A DNA stretch of 64,000 bases, taken from Candidatus Thiothrix anitrata. GTDB taxonomy: Bacteria; Pseudomonadota; Gammaproteobacteria; Thiotrichales; Thiotrichaceae. Below the pieces are notes generated by a model that saw only the letters and a list, made by a program, of their open reading frames with translations, was not told the origin of the DNA and made no database searches. Both the position numbers and the translations under genes were made by a program. The stretch is taken from assembly GCF_017901155.1 (NCBI RefSeq), contig NZ_CP072800.1, positions 771,283 through 835,282 on the forward strand, written 5' to 3'. Positions 1-12,192 of this stretch are shown in pieces; the first letter of the stretch is position 1, and each line of letters begins with the position of its first letter.

Positions 1-1277
1 CAACTCGGCATTCCTGTCATTGAAATCAACCTCGAACGCCACGCCGAACTCGAAGCCCTGTTCCGCCGCTACCAACTCGACGAACTGCTATTCAATTTCG
101 CCTTGATCACTGGGGAACAGATCACCCCTGACAAACCCATGATCCTATTTCTGGACGAAGCGCAAGCCACCCCCGCCGCCTACGCCTGCCTACGCTATTT
201 CTGGGAAGACATGCCGAATCTTGCGGTCATCCTCACCGGCTCATTACTCGATCAAGTGTTGAATGACTACAAGCTACCCAGCCCGGTAGGGCGCATCGAG
301 CCATATTTCATGGGGGCATTGCGTTTCGATGAGTTTCTGCAAGCCATCGATGCAGACAAAGAATTACGGGCGTTAGACATGCTCACCGCCAGCAATATGC
401 ATCTGATTCCTGACAGCCTGCACGAAAAACTATTGGGATTGGTGCGTCGCTACACCCTCACGGGCGGAATGCCGCATTGCGTGCAATTGGGGCTGGATAC
501 GGGCTTCAGCCATGCTGACATCCTCAAATACCAGAGCGCACTGCTGCAAACCTACCGCGATGATTTTGCCAAATACCGGGGTTCACAAACTGCGCTGACC
601 TTGAACGCTTTTTTCAACGGCATTCTGGGGCAAGTTGGGCAACAGTTTTCCCACAAACAAGCTAATGAACTCGCCGCCACCAGCAGCGGCGACAACCGGC
701 AGTTGAATACCGCGATTGAGCATTTTATTGCCGCCCGCCTGTTTTACCGCGTGCTGCACAGCCAAGCGGATGCCGTGCCGTTGGGGGCTGAAACCAAAAT
801 CCGCATCAGCAAATTTCTGTTTATCGACATCGGCTTATTGCTGGCAGCACAAGGCATTCCAGCCCAAACCATTCTGCAAGCCCCGCTGGAAATGGCAGGA
901 CGTGGCACACTGGCAGAACAATTTGTCGGGCAGCAATTGCTGTATGCCAAACCTGTTTACATCAACCCAGAACTGTATTACTGGCAACCACCCAAAGCCG
1001 AAGGTCAAGCCGAAGTGGATTTCCTCTACACCCACGGTAATGAAATTATTCCGGTGGAAGTGAAGGCAGGCTGCAGTGGCACGATCAAATCGCTGCAATC
1101 CTTTGTGCTCAAAAAGCAAGCCAAACGTGCGGTACGCATCAGTTCCGCCAAACCCTCGGTCGACAAGCTGCAAGCAAAATCCAATGGGCAAAGCCGTCCG
1201 TTCCAATTGTTGAATATTCCGTTTTATCTGGTAAATCGGTTGGATGCTTTACTCGGATCACAGGCAGGAAACGCGCA

Positions 1278-1281
<4 letters not shown>
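1..1281 (+). CDS. AAA+ ATPase, DUF4143 family (5' partial)
   Basis: The frame is open from the first base, so the gene starts upstream of the window; about 426 codons are visible and the Walker A region is missing. The Walker B segment MILFLDEAQ and a following sensor-like segment ending LTGS are near the start. The C-terminal part has the restriction-nuclease-like look of DUF4143 proteins (EVDFLYTHGNEIIPVEVKAG; acidic residue, then E-x-K). Family members are P-loop ATPases of uncertain role, often mobile or toxin-antitoxin associated. The stop codon overlaps the start of rtcR by four bases (ATGA), so the two are probably co-translated. That partnership is unusual, since RtcR is normally found beside rtcBA. 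The family call is firm; the function is unknown. Confidence 0.85.
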
Positions 1282-2873
<1,592 letters not shown>

Positions 2874-2963
2874 GCAAAGTGTTTTGTGTTTTAGGTTGAA
2901 CACGAGTTAGTATTCAGGTCTAAGATAATACTGAAAACCAACCATGAAATTGCGGGGATTACG

Positions 2964-5900
2964 ATGACAACACTTCCACCCCTGTTCCGCGCCCTCCTTG
3001 TCTTGTTGCTGCTCTCTGGTAGTGCTGCTTTGACAGGTTGCGCTGACGATGCCCCTAGCACCACGGCACAAGCCACGACAGCCGCACCCGATGCTGCGGC
3101 GCAAGAGCGTACCCGCGTACTGACCGAGTTATTCAGCCAACGCCCTCCTAGTGTGCAACGACGTAACAAACCGTTGACGATTGGTTTCCGTCAAGCGGTC
3201 ATTAGCGACGATAAAATTGGCAGCGATGCGGCTGCTTATCTCAAGTTTACCCCCAGTGTGGCGGGCAAAGCGCAATTTGATACTGCTAGCAGCATCGTGT
3301 TTGTCCCCGATACCGCCCTAGCTTCTGGGCAAGACTACACCGTCAGCGTCAAACCTGCGGGTTTGCTGAATGTCCCTGCTGATACCCAACCGGTTGAATT
3401 TACGTTTAAAACTGCCCCGATGGAGCTGGATATTCAAATTCAAGGCTTAGACCCGGTAGCCGACCAACCCAATCAAATGCAATTGGAAGGCAAAGTATTT
3501 ACGTCTGATTATGTGGAAGCCGCTGCCGTAGAAAAAATCCTGCAAGCCACTTCACAACAAAAGCCGTTGAGCATCGGGTGGGAACACAATGATAACGGTA
3601 CCGAGCACCGTTTTGTGGTGGTCAATATTCCGCGTGAAACCTTCGGCACCGACTTACAGCTAAGCTGGGACGGCAACAGCCTTAGTGCACAAAATACTGG
3701 CAGCAGTGGCACGCGGGATTTCAAGATCGCCAGTCAGGCAACCTTTAGCATTACCCGCATTGACACCACCCACACCAATGCAGAAGGCAAACCGCACGTT
3801 AACGTGAGTTTTTCCGACGCACTCGATTCTCAACAAGACCTCAAAGGCTTGGTGCAACTGGGCAGCGGCGAAGTCAACACCCAAATTATCGGTAATCGTC
3901 TACTGGTTTACCCGGTGAGCGAATTGGGGGCTGGCGAACACAAATTAATCCTGCAAGCTGGTATCAAAGCCGCTTCCACCACTTTGGGCAAACTCGCCGA
4001 ACGCACCGAGCAAACCATTACCCTCGAACCGCCCAAACCCGCCGTGCGCTTCGTTGGCAAAGGCAGTATCTTGCCAGAAGGCCAAAATATGACCATTCCG
4101 CTGGAAGCACGCGGCGTAAATGCGGTGCAAATTACCGCGATGGAAGTATTCCCCGAAAACGTTGAGCAATTCCTGCAAGTCAACGGCTTGGACGGCGAGC
4201 GCGAATTGGAGCGCGTCGGGCGTTACGTGTGGCGTAAAACCATCCCACTGACTGCCGCTAATCCTAACCAGTGGAATCGTTACAGCATTGATGCCAGCGA
4301 TCTGTTTAAAGCCAAACCGGGCACGCTGTACCGCTTGGCATTGTCGGTTGACCGCCGCCATTCGCTGTTCCCCTGCCCGGTGGGAACCCCCGCGCCGCAA
4401 GTCAGCGATAAACCATTGGCAAGTGCCGAAGACGACAACGGCACTGAAACCAGCGGCTGGGACGGCATTGAGGAATACACCCTCACCAGCGAAGATTACG
4501 ACTGGGATAAGCGCGAAGATGCTTGCACCGACAGCTATTTTCACCACAGTGACGAAGTAAAAGCGGAACAGAATTTTGTCGCCAGCAATCTCGGCCTGAT
4601 AGCCAAACAAAACGGCAACGGCAAGCTACACATTATCGCGACCGATCTGCGCACTGCCACAGCGGTGGCAGGTGTGAACCTGAGTTTGCGTAATTTCCAA
4701 GGGCAAATCTTGGCGAGTGCCACCAGCAATGGCGATGGTTTCGCGGAAATTACCACCCCCAACACAGCGTTTTTATTGGTAGCGGAAAAAGCAGGCGACC
4801 GCGCTTACCTCAAGCTCAATGGCAATAGTGCACTCGAAACCAGCCAGTTCGATGTCGGCGGTGAAACCGTGCAAAAAGGCTTGAAAGGCGTGCTGTACGG
4901 CGAACGCGGCGTATGGCGACCCGGTGATGACATTCACCTCACGTTCGTCTTGCAAGACCGCGCCAAAACCTTGCCCGCAAATCATCCGGTTACGGTGCAA
5001 TTGTTTGACCCGACCGGCAAACTCAAGCAAACCGTCACCAACAAACAACCGACGGGCGCGTTTTATCCCTTTACCCTGAAAACGGCGGAAAGCGACCCGA
5101 CCGGCGACTGGTTGGTGAAAGCGGTACTTGGCAGCAGCACCTTCGACAAAACCCTGAAAATCGAAACCGTGCGCCCCAACCGTTTGAAAGTCGATCTGAA
5201 TTACGGTGTGACGGCATTGCACGGCTACCGCGATTTGCCGCAAGCCACCTTGTTTGGGCAATGGTTGCACGGCGGTACGGCTAGCAAGTTGAAAGCCGAC
5301 GTCAGCGTCAAGTTACGCGAAAAAACCACCGAATTTACCCGTTTTGCCGATTACGCTTTCGACGACCCGACCCGCAAGCTGGACAGTGCAGAACAGCAAT
5401 TGTTGGAAGGTTATCTGGACGAACAAGGCTATTTGCGTTTCAGCAAGGGTTTCCAGCCAGAAAAACCCGCGCCGGGAATGTTAAGCGCGTGGTTTACCAG
5501 CCGTGTGCATGAATCAGGTGGCGGTTTCAGCATCAGCAAACAGGAAATCGACTACCACCCATTCCAGCATTACGTCGGTATCAAATTACCCAAAGGTGAT
5601 GCCGAACGCGACATGTTGCTGACCGACACCGAACACACCGTTTCCATCGGTAGCCTCAATGCGGATGGGCAAGAGGTTTCCTTACCGCAGATCGAAGTCA
5701 CCCTCTATAAAATCGAGTGGAAATGGTGGTGGGACAAAACCCCGGATTCGTTGGCTGAATACGCCGATTCCAGCCACAGCAGCAAATTGCAGCAATCCAT
5801 CGTCAGCACTACTAACGGCAAGGGCGAATGGAAATTCCAGATCAGATACCCGGAATGGGGGCGTTATTTGATCCGTGCTTGCGACTTGCAGGGCAAACAT

Positions 5901-8612
5901 TGCACCGGCAAAACGCTGTACGTGGATTGGCCCGGCTGGGCAGGGCGTGCGCAACAAGAAGGTAGTGGTGCTGCCGCGATGTTGCGTTTCAGTAGCGACA
6001 AAACCAGTTATCAGGTCGGCGAAACCGCGCAAATCCAATTGCCGGAAGCGCAAGCCGGACGTGCCTTGTTCAGCGTTGAAACCAGCAGCCAGATTCTGGA
6101 ACAACGCTGGATCGACTTTGACGGCAAACGCACCCAAATTCCGTTGCCGATTACCGCGAACATGGCACCGAATGCCTACGTCAGCGTGACCTTGTTGCAA
6201 GCGCACCAGAACAAGCAGAATGACCGCCCGATTCGCTTGTACGGCATCATTCCGCTATTGATCGAAGACCCGGCAACCAAGCTACAACCCGTGCTGAAAG
6301 CAGCTGAAGAATGGCAGCCGGAAAGCACCCAAACCTTCAGCATCACTGAGCAATCCGGTCGCGCAATGGATTACACCCTTGCGGTGGTCGATGAAGGTTT
6401 GCTCGGTTTGACCCGCTTTAGCGCACCCGATTTGCACAAAACCTTCTACCGCAAAGAAGCACTAGGGATAAAAACTTGGGACTTGTTTGACAGCGTAATT
6501 GGCGCATACAGCGGTAATCTGGAACGCATTCTCGCCATCGGTGGTGGCGACGAAGCGCAAATTGACGATGCTGCCAATAAGCCGAAACGCTTCCCGCCGG
6601 TAGTGCGTTTCCTCGGCGCGTTCCATCTGGAAGCAGGGCAAACCAAGGAGCACAGCGTTGAATTGCCGTCCTACCTCGGCGCGGTACGCATTATGGCGGT
6701 CGCCTCCGACGGCACGGCTTACGGCAAAGCGGAACAGCCGGTATTCGTGCGCCAACCGCTGATGTTGCTGTCATCCTTGCCGCGCACTTTGAAAGTCGGC
6801 GAACGCATCGAAGTACCGTTAACCCTGTTCGTGTCCGACCCAGCGGTGAAATCGGTGCAAGTGAAGCTGGAAGCCGACAGCGCATTTGCCAGCGTTGGCC
6901 CCGCACTCACCATACCGTTCACGCAAACCGGCGAAAAGGTCGTGACCCTGTTCCTCAAAGCAGGCGACAAGCCAATGCAGGGCAAGCTGAAATTCACCGC
7001 CACCAGCGGCAAACTCAGCAGCAGCCACGAGGTAAATCTGCAAGTGCAAGCCCCGAACTTGCCCAGCCTGCGCACGGTAAATACCACGCTCGAACCCAAA
7101 GCGGACTGGAAGGAAACCATCACTCCGCACGGCATGGTAGGCACAAACCAAAGCACGTTGGAACTGTCCAGCCTGCCCAACCTGAATCTGGCGCAACATC
7201 TGGATTACTTGGTCAACTACCCGCACGGCTGTTTGGAGCAAACCACTTCATCGGTGTTCCCGCAGTTATACTTACCCAAACTGCTCAAACTTGACTCCGA
7301 ACGCCAAAAACAGGTGGAACACCACATCAAACGCGCCATCGCCAAACTGGGCGATTTCCAAAGCAGCAATGGCAATTTGATGTACTGGCCGGGTTCGACC
7401 GAAGTCAACGATTGGGCCAGCATTTACACAGGGCATTTCCTGATTGAAGCGCAAAAGCAAGGCTACAGCGTGCCACTCGGCTTGCTCACCGCATGGCAAG
7501 CGTATCAGGCAAAACAGGCACAAGACTGGACGGCAGGCAGCGGTGAAGACACCAGTTCCACCCAAGCTTATCGTTTGTACGTGCTGGCAACCGCAGGCAA
7601 ACCGCAATTGGGTGCTATGAACCGGTTGCGCGAATCCGGCAAAGCCAATCCGCAAGCCCGCTGGTTACTCGCCGCCGGGTATTTGCTGGCAGGCCAAGCC
7701 GAAGCCGCGCAGCAAACCACACAAGGTTTGGTTGCAACTGAGCTGAACACCGCGCTTTCCGAGCAAACCTTCAGCCAGAAACTGGGGCAACTCGGCTTGC
7801 AACTGGAAACCTTGCTGGCACTGAAAAAAGTGCAGGATGCGGAATTGGTGGTGCAACAAATCGCCGCAGAATTGGGTGCAGGCACTAATCACAATACCCA
7901 CGATCTGAGCTGGGCATTGCTGTCGGTAGCGCATTACCTCAGCAGCAGCCAGCAACCACTGGCGGTGCAATACACGCTCGATCAAGGCACGGCAATGCCA
8001 CTGAACAGCGCACAACCGTTGCTCAGTCAATTGCTGAATGCGCAAGATGCAGCGTTCCAGCTTGCTCTCCGCAATGACGGCGACCGCAAGCTCTACGCCA
8101 GCGTGACCCAGCGCGGCACTGCTCCAGCAGGCAATGAACAGGCGGAAGCGCAAGGCATTGACTTGCAAGCAACCTTGCTCGACAAGCAAGGCAACACAGT
8201 GTGGGATACCACGACGGCAACTGGCACATCCACCTTGCCATTGCAACAAGGGCAGGATTACGACCTGACTGTGATCGTCACCAACCCCGGTACGGCGGCA
8301 ATCAAGCACGTAGCCCTGTCCACCTTGCTACCTTCCGGTATGGAAATTGGTACGGCGAGTACGGATAAACCCGCTGGCATTACCCATCAGGACGTGCGCG
8401 ATGATCGGGTATTGAGCTATTTCGATCTGGCAGCGGGTGAAACCAAAACGGTCAGTGTCAAACTCAATGCCGCGTTCTTGGGCGAGTTCTACTTCCCGGC
8501 GATTAGCGGCGAAGCGATGTATCAGCCTGCGGTGCGAGCGCGGACGGCGGATTTGGCGGTGAAGATTATGAAGGTTGTGCCGGTTGCTGCCACAGAACCC
8601 CTCACCCCCTAA
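2964..8612 (+). CDS. Alpha-2-macroglobulin family lipoprotein (YfhM-like)
   Basis: An 1882-residue secreted lipoprotein. The N-terminus has a signal peptide with a lipobox ending LTGC, giving a lipidated Cys26 anchored in the periplasm. Repeated macroglobulin-type domains follow. The thioester motif CLEQ is at residues 1423-1426 in the segment YPHGCLEQ, so the covalent protease-trapping chemistry should be intact. E. coli YfhM is about 1650 residues, so this version is somewhat longer. Such proteins are thought to trap foreign proteases that breach the envelope. They are often paired with penicillin-binding protein 1C, which repairs the wall, and pbpC follows directly here. The last few codons are made of a repeat element. 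Confidence 0.93.
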   Translation: MTTLPPLFRALLVLLLLSGSAALTGCADDAPSTTAQATTAAPDAAAQERTRVLTELFSQRPPSVQRRNKPLTIGFRQAVISDDKIGSDAAAYLKFTPSVAGKAQFDTASSIVFVPDTALASGQDYTVSVKPAGLLNVPADTQPVEFTFKTAPMELDIQIQGLDPVADQPNQMQLEGKVFTSDYVEAAAVEKILQATSQQKPLSIGWEHNDNGTEHRFVVVNIPRETFGTDLQLSWDGNSLSAQNTGSSGTRDFKIASQATFSITRIDTTHTNAEGKPHVNVSFSDALDSQQDLKGLVQLGSGEVNTQIIGNRLLVYPVSELGAGEHKLILQAGIKAASTTLGKLAERTEQTITLEPPKPAVRFVGKGSILPEGQNMTIPLEARGVNAVQITAMEVFPENVEQFLQVNGLDGERELERVGRYVWRKTIPLTAANPNQWNRYSIDASDLFKAKPGTLYRLALSVDRRHSLFPCPVGTPAPQVSDKPLASAEDDNGTETSGWDGIEEYTLTSEDYDWDKREDACTDSYFHHSDEVKAEQNFVASNLGLIAKQNGNGKLHIIATDLRTATAVAGVNLSLRNFQGQILASATSNGDGFAEITTPNTAFLLVAEKAGDRAYLKLNGNSALETSQFDVGGETVQKGLKGVLYGERGVWRPGDDIHLTFVLQDRAKTLPANHPVTVQLFDPTGKLKQTVTNKQPTGAFYPFTLKTAESDPTGDWLVKAVLGSSTFDKTLKIETVRPNRLKVDLNYGVTALHGYRDLPQATLFGQWLHGGTASKLKADVSVKLREKTTEFTRFADYAFDDPTRKLDSAEQQLLEGYLDEQGYLRFSKGFQPEKPAPGMLSAWFTSRVHESGGGFSISKQEIDYHPFQHYVGIKLPKGDAERDMLLTDTEHTVSIGSLNADGQEVSLPQIEVTLYKIEWKWWWDKTPDSLAEYADSSHSSKLQQSIVSTTNGKGEWKFQIRYPEWGRYLIRACDLQGKHCTGKTLYVDWPGWAGRAQQEGSGAAAMLRFSSDKTSYQVGETAQIQLPEAQAGRALFSVETSSQILEQRWIDFDGKRTQIPLPITANMAPNAYVSVTLLQAHQNKQNDRPIRLYGIIPLLIEDPATKLQPVLKAAEEWQPESTQTFSITEQSGRAMDYTLAVVDEGLLGLTRFSAPDLHKTFYRKEALGIKTWDLFDSVIGAYSGNLERILAIGGGDEAQIDDAANKPKRFPPVVRFLGAFHLEAGQTKEHSVELPSYLGAVRIMAVASDGTAYGKAEQPVFVRQPLMLLSSLPRTLKVGERIEVPLTLFVSDPAVKSVQVKLEADSAFASVGPALTIPFTQTGEKVVTLFLKAGDKPMQGKLKFTATSGKLSSSHEVNLQVQAPNLPSLRTVNTTLEPKADWKETITPHGMVGTNQSTLELSSLPNLNLAQHLDYLVNYPHGCLEQTTSSVFPQLYLPKLLKLDSERQKQVEHHIKRAIAKLGDFQSSNGNLMYWPGSTEVNDWASIYTGHFLIEAQKQGYSVPLGLLTAWQAYQAKQAQDWTAGSGEDTSSTQAYRLYVLATAGKPQLGAMNRLRESGKANPQARWLLAAGYLLAGQAEAAQQTTQGLVATELNTALSEQTFSQKLGQLGLQLETLLALKKVQDAELVVQQIAAELGAGTNHNTHDLSWALLSVAHYLSSSQQPLAVQYTLDQGTAMPLNSAQPLLSQLLNAQDAAFQLALRNDGDRKLYASVTQRGTAPAGNEQAEAQGIDLQATLLDKQGNTVWDTTTATGTSTLPLQQGQDYDLTVIVTNPGTAAIKHVALSTLLPSGMEIGTASTDKPAGITHQDVRDDRVLSYFDLAAGETKTVSVKLNAAFLGEFYFPAISGEAMYQPAVRARTADLAVKIMKVVPVAATEPLTP

Positions 8613-8700
8613 CCCCCTCTCCCTCAAGGGGCGAGGGGGAACAAGATCATCCTCTCTATTAGCCCCTCTCCCCTTGAGAGAGATGGGTTGGGGTGAGGGG
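8597..8700. repeat. C/G-rich palindromic repeat bridging two genes
   Basis: The element begins with CCCCTCACCCCCTAACCC and ends with GGGTTGGGGTGAGGGG, which are inverted copies of each other. Two smaller inverted arms lie inside (CCCTCTCCCTC / GAGGGG-type). The first gene's stop codon TAA (8610-8612) lies in the left arm. A good start codon for pbpC (ATG at 8683) lies at the right end. A related but shorter hairpin occurs at 61920-61944. Confidence 0.75.
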
Positions 8701-11034
8701 CATCTTAAGTGGATTTTGCTCCCTTTATTAGCAATAGCAGTGAGTTGGTGGTATTTCTACAGCCTCCCCCCCACACTCTTCGCCACCACCCACTCACACT
8801 TGCTGCTAGACCGCGACGGCAAGCTGCTGAGTGCGCACATTGCCGCCGATGGGCAATGGCGTTTCCCCGAACTCGAAAGCGTGCCGGACAAATTCGCCAC
8901 CGCCCTAGTCCAGTTTGAAGACAAGCGTTTTTGGCAACACAGCGGTGTGGATTTCCTTGCGCTTGCTCGCGCCACCTACGACAACCTGCGTGAACAGCGC
9001 GTGGTCAGCGGTGCAAGCACCTTAAGTATGCAAGTCATCCGCCTCTCACGCGGCAATCCATCACGCACCCTGAGCGAAAAAGGCGTGGAACTGTTCCGCG
9101 CATGGCGACTGGAAAGCCGTTACAGCAAGGATGACATTCTCAAACGTTATGCTAGTCACGCTCCTTTCGGTGGCAATGTAGTGGGTTTGGAGGCAGCAGC
9201 TTGGCGTTACTTTGCGCGTAACCCCGAACAATTGTCGTGGGCAGAAAGTGCGATGCTGGCGGTGTTGCCCAATAACCCTGCACTGATTCACCCCGGACGC
9301 AACCGCGAACGCTTGCTGGCAAAACGCAATCACCTACTCAACAAGCTGTTCACCCAAAATATTTTATCGAAACTGGAATACGATCTCGCCATTGCCGAAC
9401 CCTTGCCCGAAGCACCGCACCGCTTGCCTCACCTTGCGCCGCATTTGTTGGATACACTTGCAGCCAAAAATCCCGGTGGGCAACGTTTTCGCACCACGCT
9501 GGATGCGGGTTTGCAGCAGCAACTTAACACGCTGGCGCAACGCAGCGGCGAACAACTGGCACTGGAAGGCGTGCAAAATCTGGCCATTCTGGTACTGGAT
9601 AACCGTACCTTTGAGGTGAAAGCGTATGTTGGTAATCGCCCAATGGAGACGCAGCGTGAGCAAGGTCATGCGATTGACATGATCCAGCGTCCGCGCAGTA
9701 GCGGCAGTACCCTGAAACCGTTGTTGTTTGCCGACATGATGGAGCAAGGGCTGATCGTGCCGGATTCGCTGGTGGCAGATGTACCGGTGAATTACAGCGG
9801 TTTTACCCCGCAAAATTACAACCGTCATTACCACGGCGCGGTGAGTGCGCGGGAGGCTTTGGCACGGTCGCTGAATATTCCAATGGTAAATATGCTCAGT
9901 GTACGCGGGGTCGAGCCATTTTTGATGCAATTACGTCAACTGGGGTTTAGCCATGTACAGCGTTCGGCGCGGGATTACGGCTTAAGCCTGATTTTGGGCG
10001 GGGCGGAAACCTCGTTGTGGGATTTAGGCGTGGCTTACGCCAACCTCGCCAACCGTGCAATGCAAGATCAGCAACACCAGCAAACCTTCTGGCAACAGGG
10101 GCGGATATTGCAAAGCCAACCTGCCAACAGCTCGCGGATTGCCACGCTTTCCACGGCTACCGCATGGCTGACGCTGGATTCGTTGCTGGAAGTTGCTCGC
10201 CCCGGCGATGACGGTTACTGGGAGAAATTCAGCAGCAGCCGCAAAGTGGCGTGGAAAACCGGCACCAGTTACGGACAACGCGATGCTTGGGCGATTGGCA
10301 CTACCCCGGATTACACCGTGGGCGTGTGGGTCGGCAATGCGAATGGGGTGGGGCGGGCAGGTTTGACCGGAACGCAAAGTGCCGCGCCGATTTTATTCAA
10401 TACGTTTAGCCTGTTGCCGCCGAATCGGAGCTGGTTTCAACGCCCTGACTGGCAAATGTCACAGGTGGAGGTGTGCCGTGATGATGGTTACTTGAGTAAT
10501 GGTGTGTGTGACACCAAAACGGTATCCGTGCCATTGAGCAGCCACTTTGCGCGGATTACGCCTTACCATCAGCGTATCCATCTTGACGCTAGCGGGCAAT
10601 GGCGCGTTACCAGCGAGTGCGAGGCGGTGGCGAACATGCAAACCCGCAACTGGTTTGTGTTGCCGCCGGATCAGGCGGATTATTACCAGCAATTTCATGC
10701 CGATTACCAGCCGTTACCACCCTGGCGGGAGGATTGTCACGGCAGTGATAGCGGGCAAGGTGAAACCCTGAGCGTGGTTTACCCGCAAGACAATACGCAG
10801 ATTTATTTGCCGCGTGAACTGGATGGCAAGCTGGGGGAAACGGTGTTCCGTGCCGTGCCTGCGCACCCTGAAACCTTGCTGTATTGGCATTTGGATAATC
10901 AGTTTTTGGGCACAACGCAAACGTTTCATCAGCAAGCGGTGCAGCCCACAGCCGGTAAGCACCGTTTAGTGGTGGTCGATGAGGCAGGGAATCGGGTACA
11001 GACGGACTTTGAAGTGTTAATAACCACGCAATAA
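8683..11034 (+). CDS. pbpC: Penicillin-binding protein 1C
   Basis: A bifunctional class A penicillin-binding protein of about 783 residues. A short membrane anchor (WILLPLLAIAVSWWYFY) is followed by a glycosyltransferase domain (EDKRFWQHSGVDF). The transpeptidase domain has the active-site segment SGSTLKP and the KTGTS box. A C-terminal BiPBP_C domain (YPQDNTQIYLPRELDGK) is typical of PBP1C. The frame is open back to 8575, but that would overlap the upstream gene. The ATG at 8683, preceded by a GA-rich stretch, gives a normal N-terminus; it lies inside a repeat element. Paired with an alpha-2-macroglobulin as in many proteobacteria. Probably translationally close-coupled to it. Confidence 0.92.
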   Translation: MGWGEGHLKWILLPLLAIAVSWWYFYSLPPTLFATTHSHLLLDRDGKLLSAHIAADGQWRFPELESVPDKFATALVQFEDKRFWQHSGVDFLALARATYDNLREQRVVSGASTLSMQVIRLSRGNPSRTLSEKGVELFRAWRLESRYSKDDILKRYASHAPFGGNVVGLEAAAWRYFARNPEQLSWAESAMLAVLPNNPALIHPGRNRERLLAKRNHLLNKLFTQNILSKLEYDLAIAEPLPEAPHRLPHLAPHLLDTLAAKNPGGQRFRTTLDAGLQQQLNTLAQRSGEQLALEGVQNLAILVLDNRTFEVKAYVGNRPMETQREQGHAIDMIQRPRSSGSTLKPLLFADMMEQGLIVPDSLVADVPVNYSGFTPQNYNRHYHGAVSAREALARSLNIPMVNMLSVRGVEPFLMQLRQLGFSHVQRSARDYGLSLILGGAETSLWDLGVAYANLANRAMQDQQHQQTFWQQGRILQSQPANSSRIATLSTATAWLTLDSLLEVARPGDDGYWEKFSSSRKVAWKTGTSYGQRDAWAIGTTPDYTVGVWVGNANGVGRAGLTGTQSAAPILFNTFSLLPPNRSWFQRPDWQMSQVEVCRDDGYLSNGVCDTKTVSVPLSSHFARITPYHQRIHLDASGQWRVTSECEAVANMQTRNWFVLPPDQADYYQQFHADYQPLPPWREDCHGSDSGQGETLSVVYPQDNTQIYLPRELDGKLGETVFRAVPAHPETLLYWHLDNQFLGTTQTFHQQAVQPTAGKHRLVVVDEAGNRVQTDFEVLITTQ

Positions 11035-11056
11035 AAAGGGAGCCGAAGCTCCCTTT
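11035..11056. terminator. Bidirectional terminator between pbpC and fba
   Basis: A perfect 9-bp stem AAAGGGAGC / GCTCCCTTT with a CGAA tetraloop, starting right after the pbpC stop. The A and T ends let it work for both convergent genes. Confidence 0.85.
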
Positions 11057-11080
11057 CTTAACGCGCTGCGTTAAATGGCA

Positions 11081-12145
11081 TTAAGACACTTTCGGGTCGA
11101 GCTTGCCAGCTTTGTACATGCCAAACATGGTTTCCAGTGAGATCGGCTTGATCTTGCTGGCTTGACCGGCACAACCGAACGCTTCAAAACGCGCTTGGCA
11201 AATGCCTTTCATCGCTGCGGTGGATTCTTTCAAGAACTTACGTGGGTCAAAGTTAGACTTGTTGTCGTGCAAGTGCTTACGAATGGCACCCGTCGATGCC
11301 ATGCGCAGATCCGTGTCGATGTTAACTTTACGCACACCGTGCTTGATGCCTTCGACGATTTCAGAAACCGGTACGCCGTAGGTTTGACCCATGTCGCCGC
11401 CGTAGTTGTTGATGATTTCGAGCCAATCTTCCGGTACAGAAGAAGAGCCGTGCATAACCAAGTGAACGGTAGGAATGCGAGCGTGAATTTCTTTCACACG
11501 GTCGATACGCAATACGTTGCCGGTAGGCTTCTTGGTGAATTTGTATGCACCGTGGGAAGTACCAATCGCAATCGCCAGCGCGTCAACGCCGGTTTTGCTT
11601 ACGAAGTCAGCCGCTTCTTCTGGGTCAGTCAACAGCATGGAATGATCCAACACGCCTTCTGCACCGTGACCGTCTTCTTCACCCATCATGCCGGTTTCGA
11701 GTGAACCCAAGCAACCCAACTCGCCTTCCACAGAAACGCCGCAAGCGTGCGCCAGTTCAACCACTTTACGAGTGGTTTCAACGTTGTATTCGTAGCTGGA
11801 CGGGGTTTTGGCATCCGCCATCAACGAGCCATCCATCATCACAGATGAGAAGCCGGACTGGATAGAACGGAAGCAAACCGCTGGCTCAGCACCGTGGTCT
11901 TGGTGCATAACCACCGGGATGTGCGGGTACATTTCGATAGCCGCTTGTACCAAGTGACGCAGGAACGGTTCGCCCGCGTAAGAACGCGCACCGGCAGAAC
12001 CTTGCAGGATAACAGGAGAGTTGCACGCATCAGCCGCTTGCATGATGGCGTGGATTTGCTCCATGTTGTTAACGTTGAACGCTGGCATCCCGTAGCTGTT
12101 TTCAGCCGCGTGATCCAGTAATTGACGCAAAGAAATCAAAGCCAT
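11081..12145 (-). CDS. fba: Class II fructose-bisphosphate aldolase, Calvin-cycle subtype
   Basis: A 354-residue zinc-dependent aldolase that interconverts fructose 1,6-bisphosphate with dihydroxyacetone phosphate and glyceraldehyde 3-phosphate. In Calvin-cycle organisms it also makes sedoheptulose 1,7-bisphosphate. The metal-binding region [10 protein letters not shown] and the glycine/serine-rich phosphate-binding region [14 protein letters not shown] are present. It starts with ATG preceded by GAGGAG. It is the last gene of the tkt-gap-pgk-pyk-fba cluster and ends at a shared terminator. Confidence 0.95.
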   Translation of the reverse strand: MALISLRQLLDHAAENSYGMPAFNVNNMEQIHAIMQAADACNSPVILQGSAGARSYAGEPFLRHLVQAAIEMYPHIPVVMHQDHGAEPAVCFRSIQSGFSSVMMDGSLMADAKTPSSYEYNVETTRKVVELAHACGVSVEGELGCLGSLETGMMGEEDGHGAEGVLDHSMLLTDPEEAADFVSKTGVDALAIAIGTSHGAYKFTKKPTGNVLRIDRVKEIHARIPTVHLVMHGSSSVPEDWLEIINNYGGDMGQTYGVPVSEIVEGIKHGVRKVNIDTDLRMASTGAIRKHLHDNKSNFDPRKFLKESTAAMKGICQARFEAFGCAGQASKIKPISLETMFGMYKAGKLDPKVS

Positions 12146-12192
12146 GTTGTTCTCCTCAAAATGTTGTTTAAACTGTTAACGTATTGCGTGCC

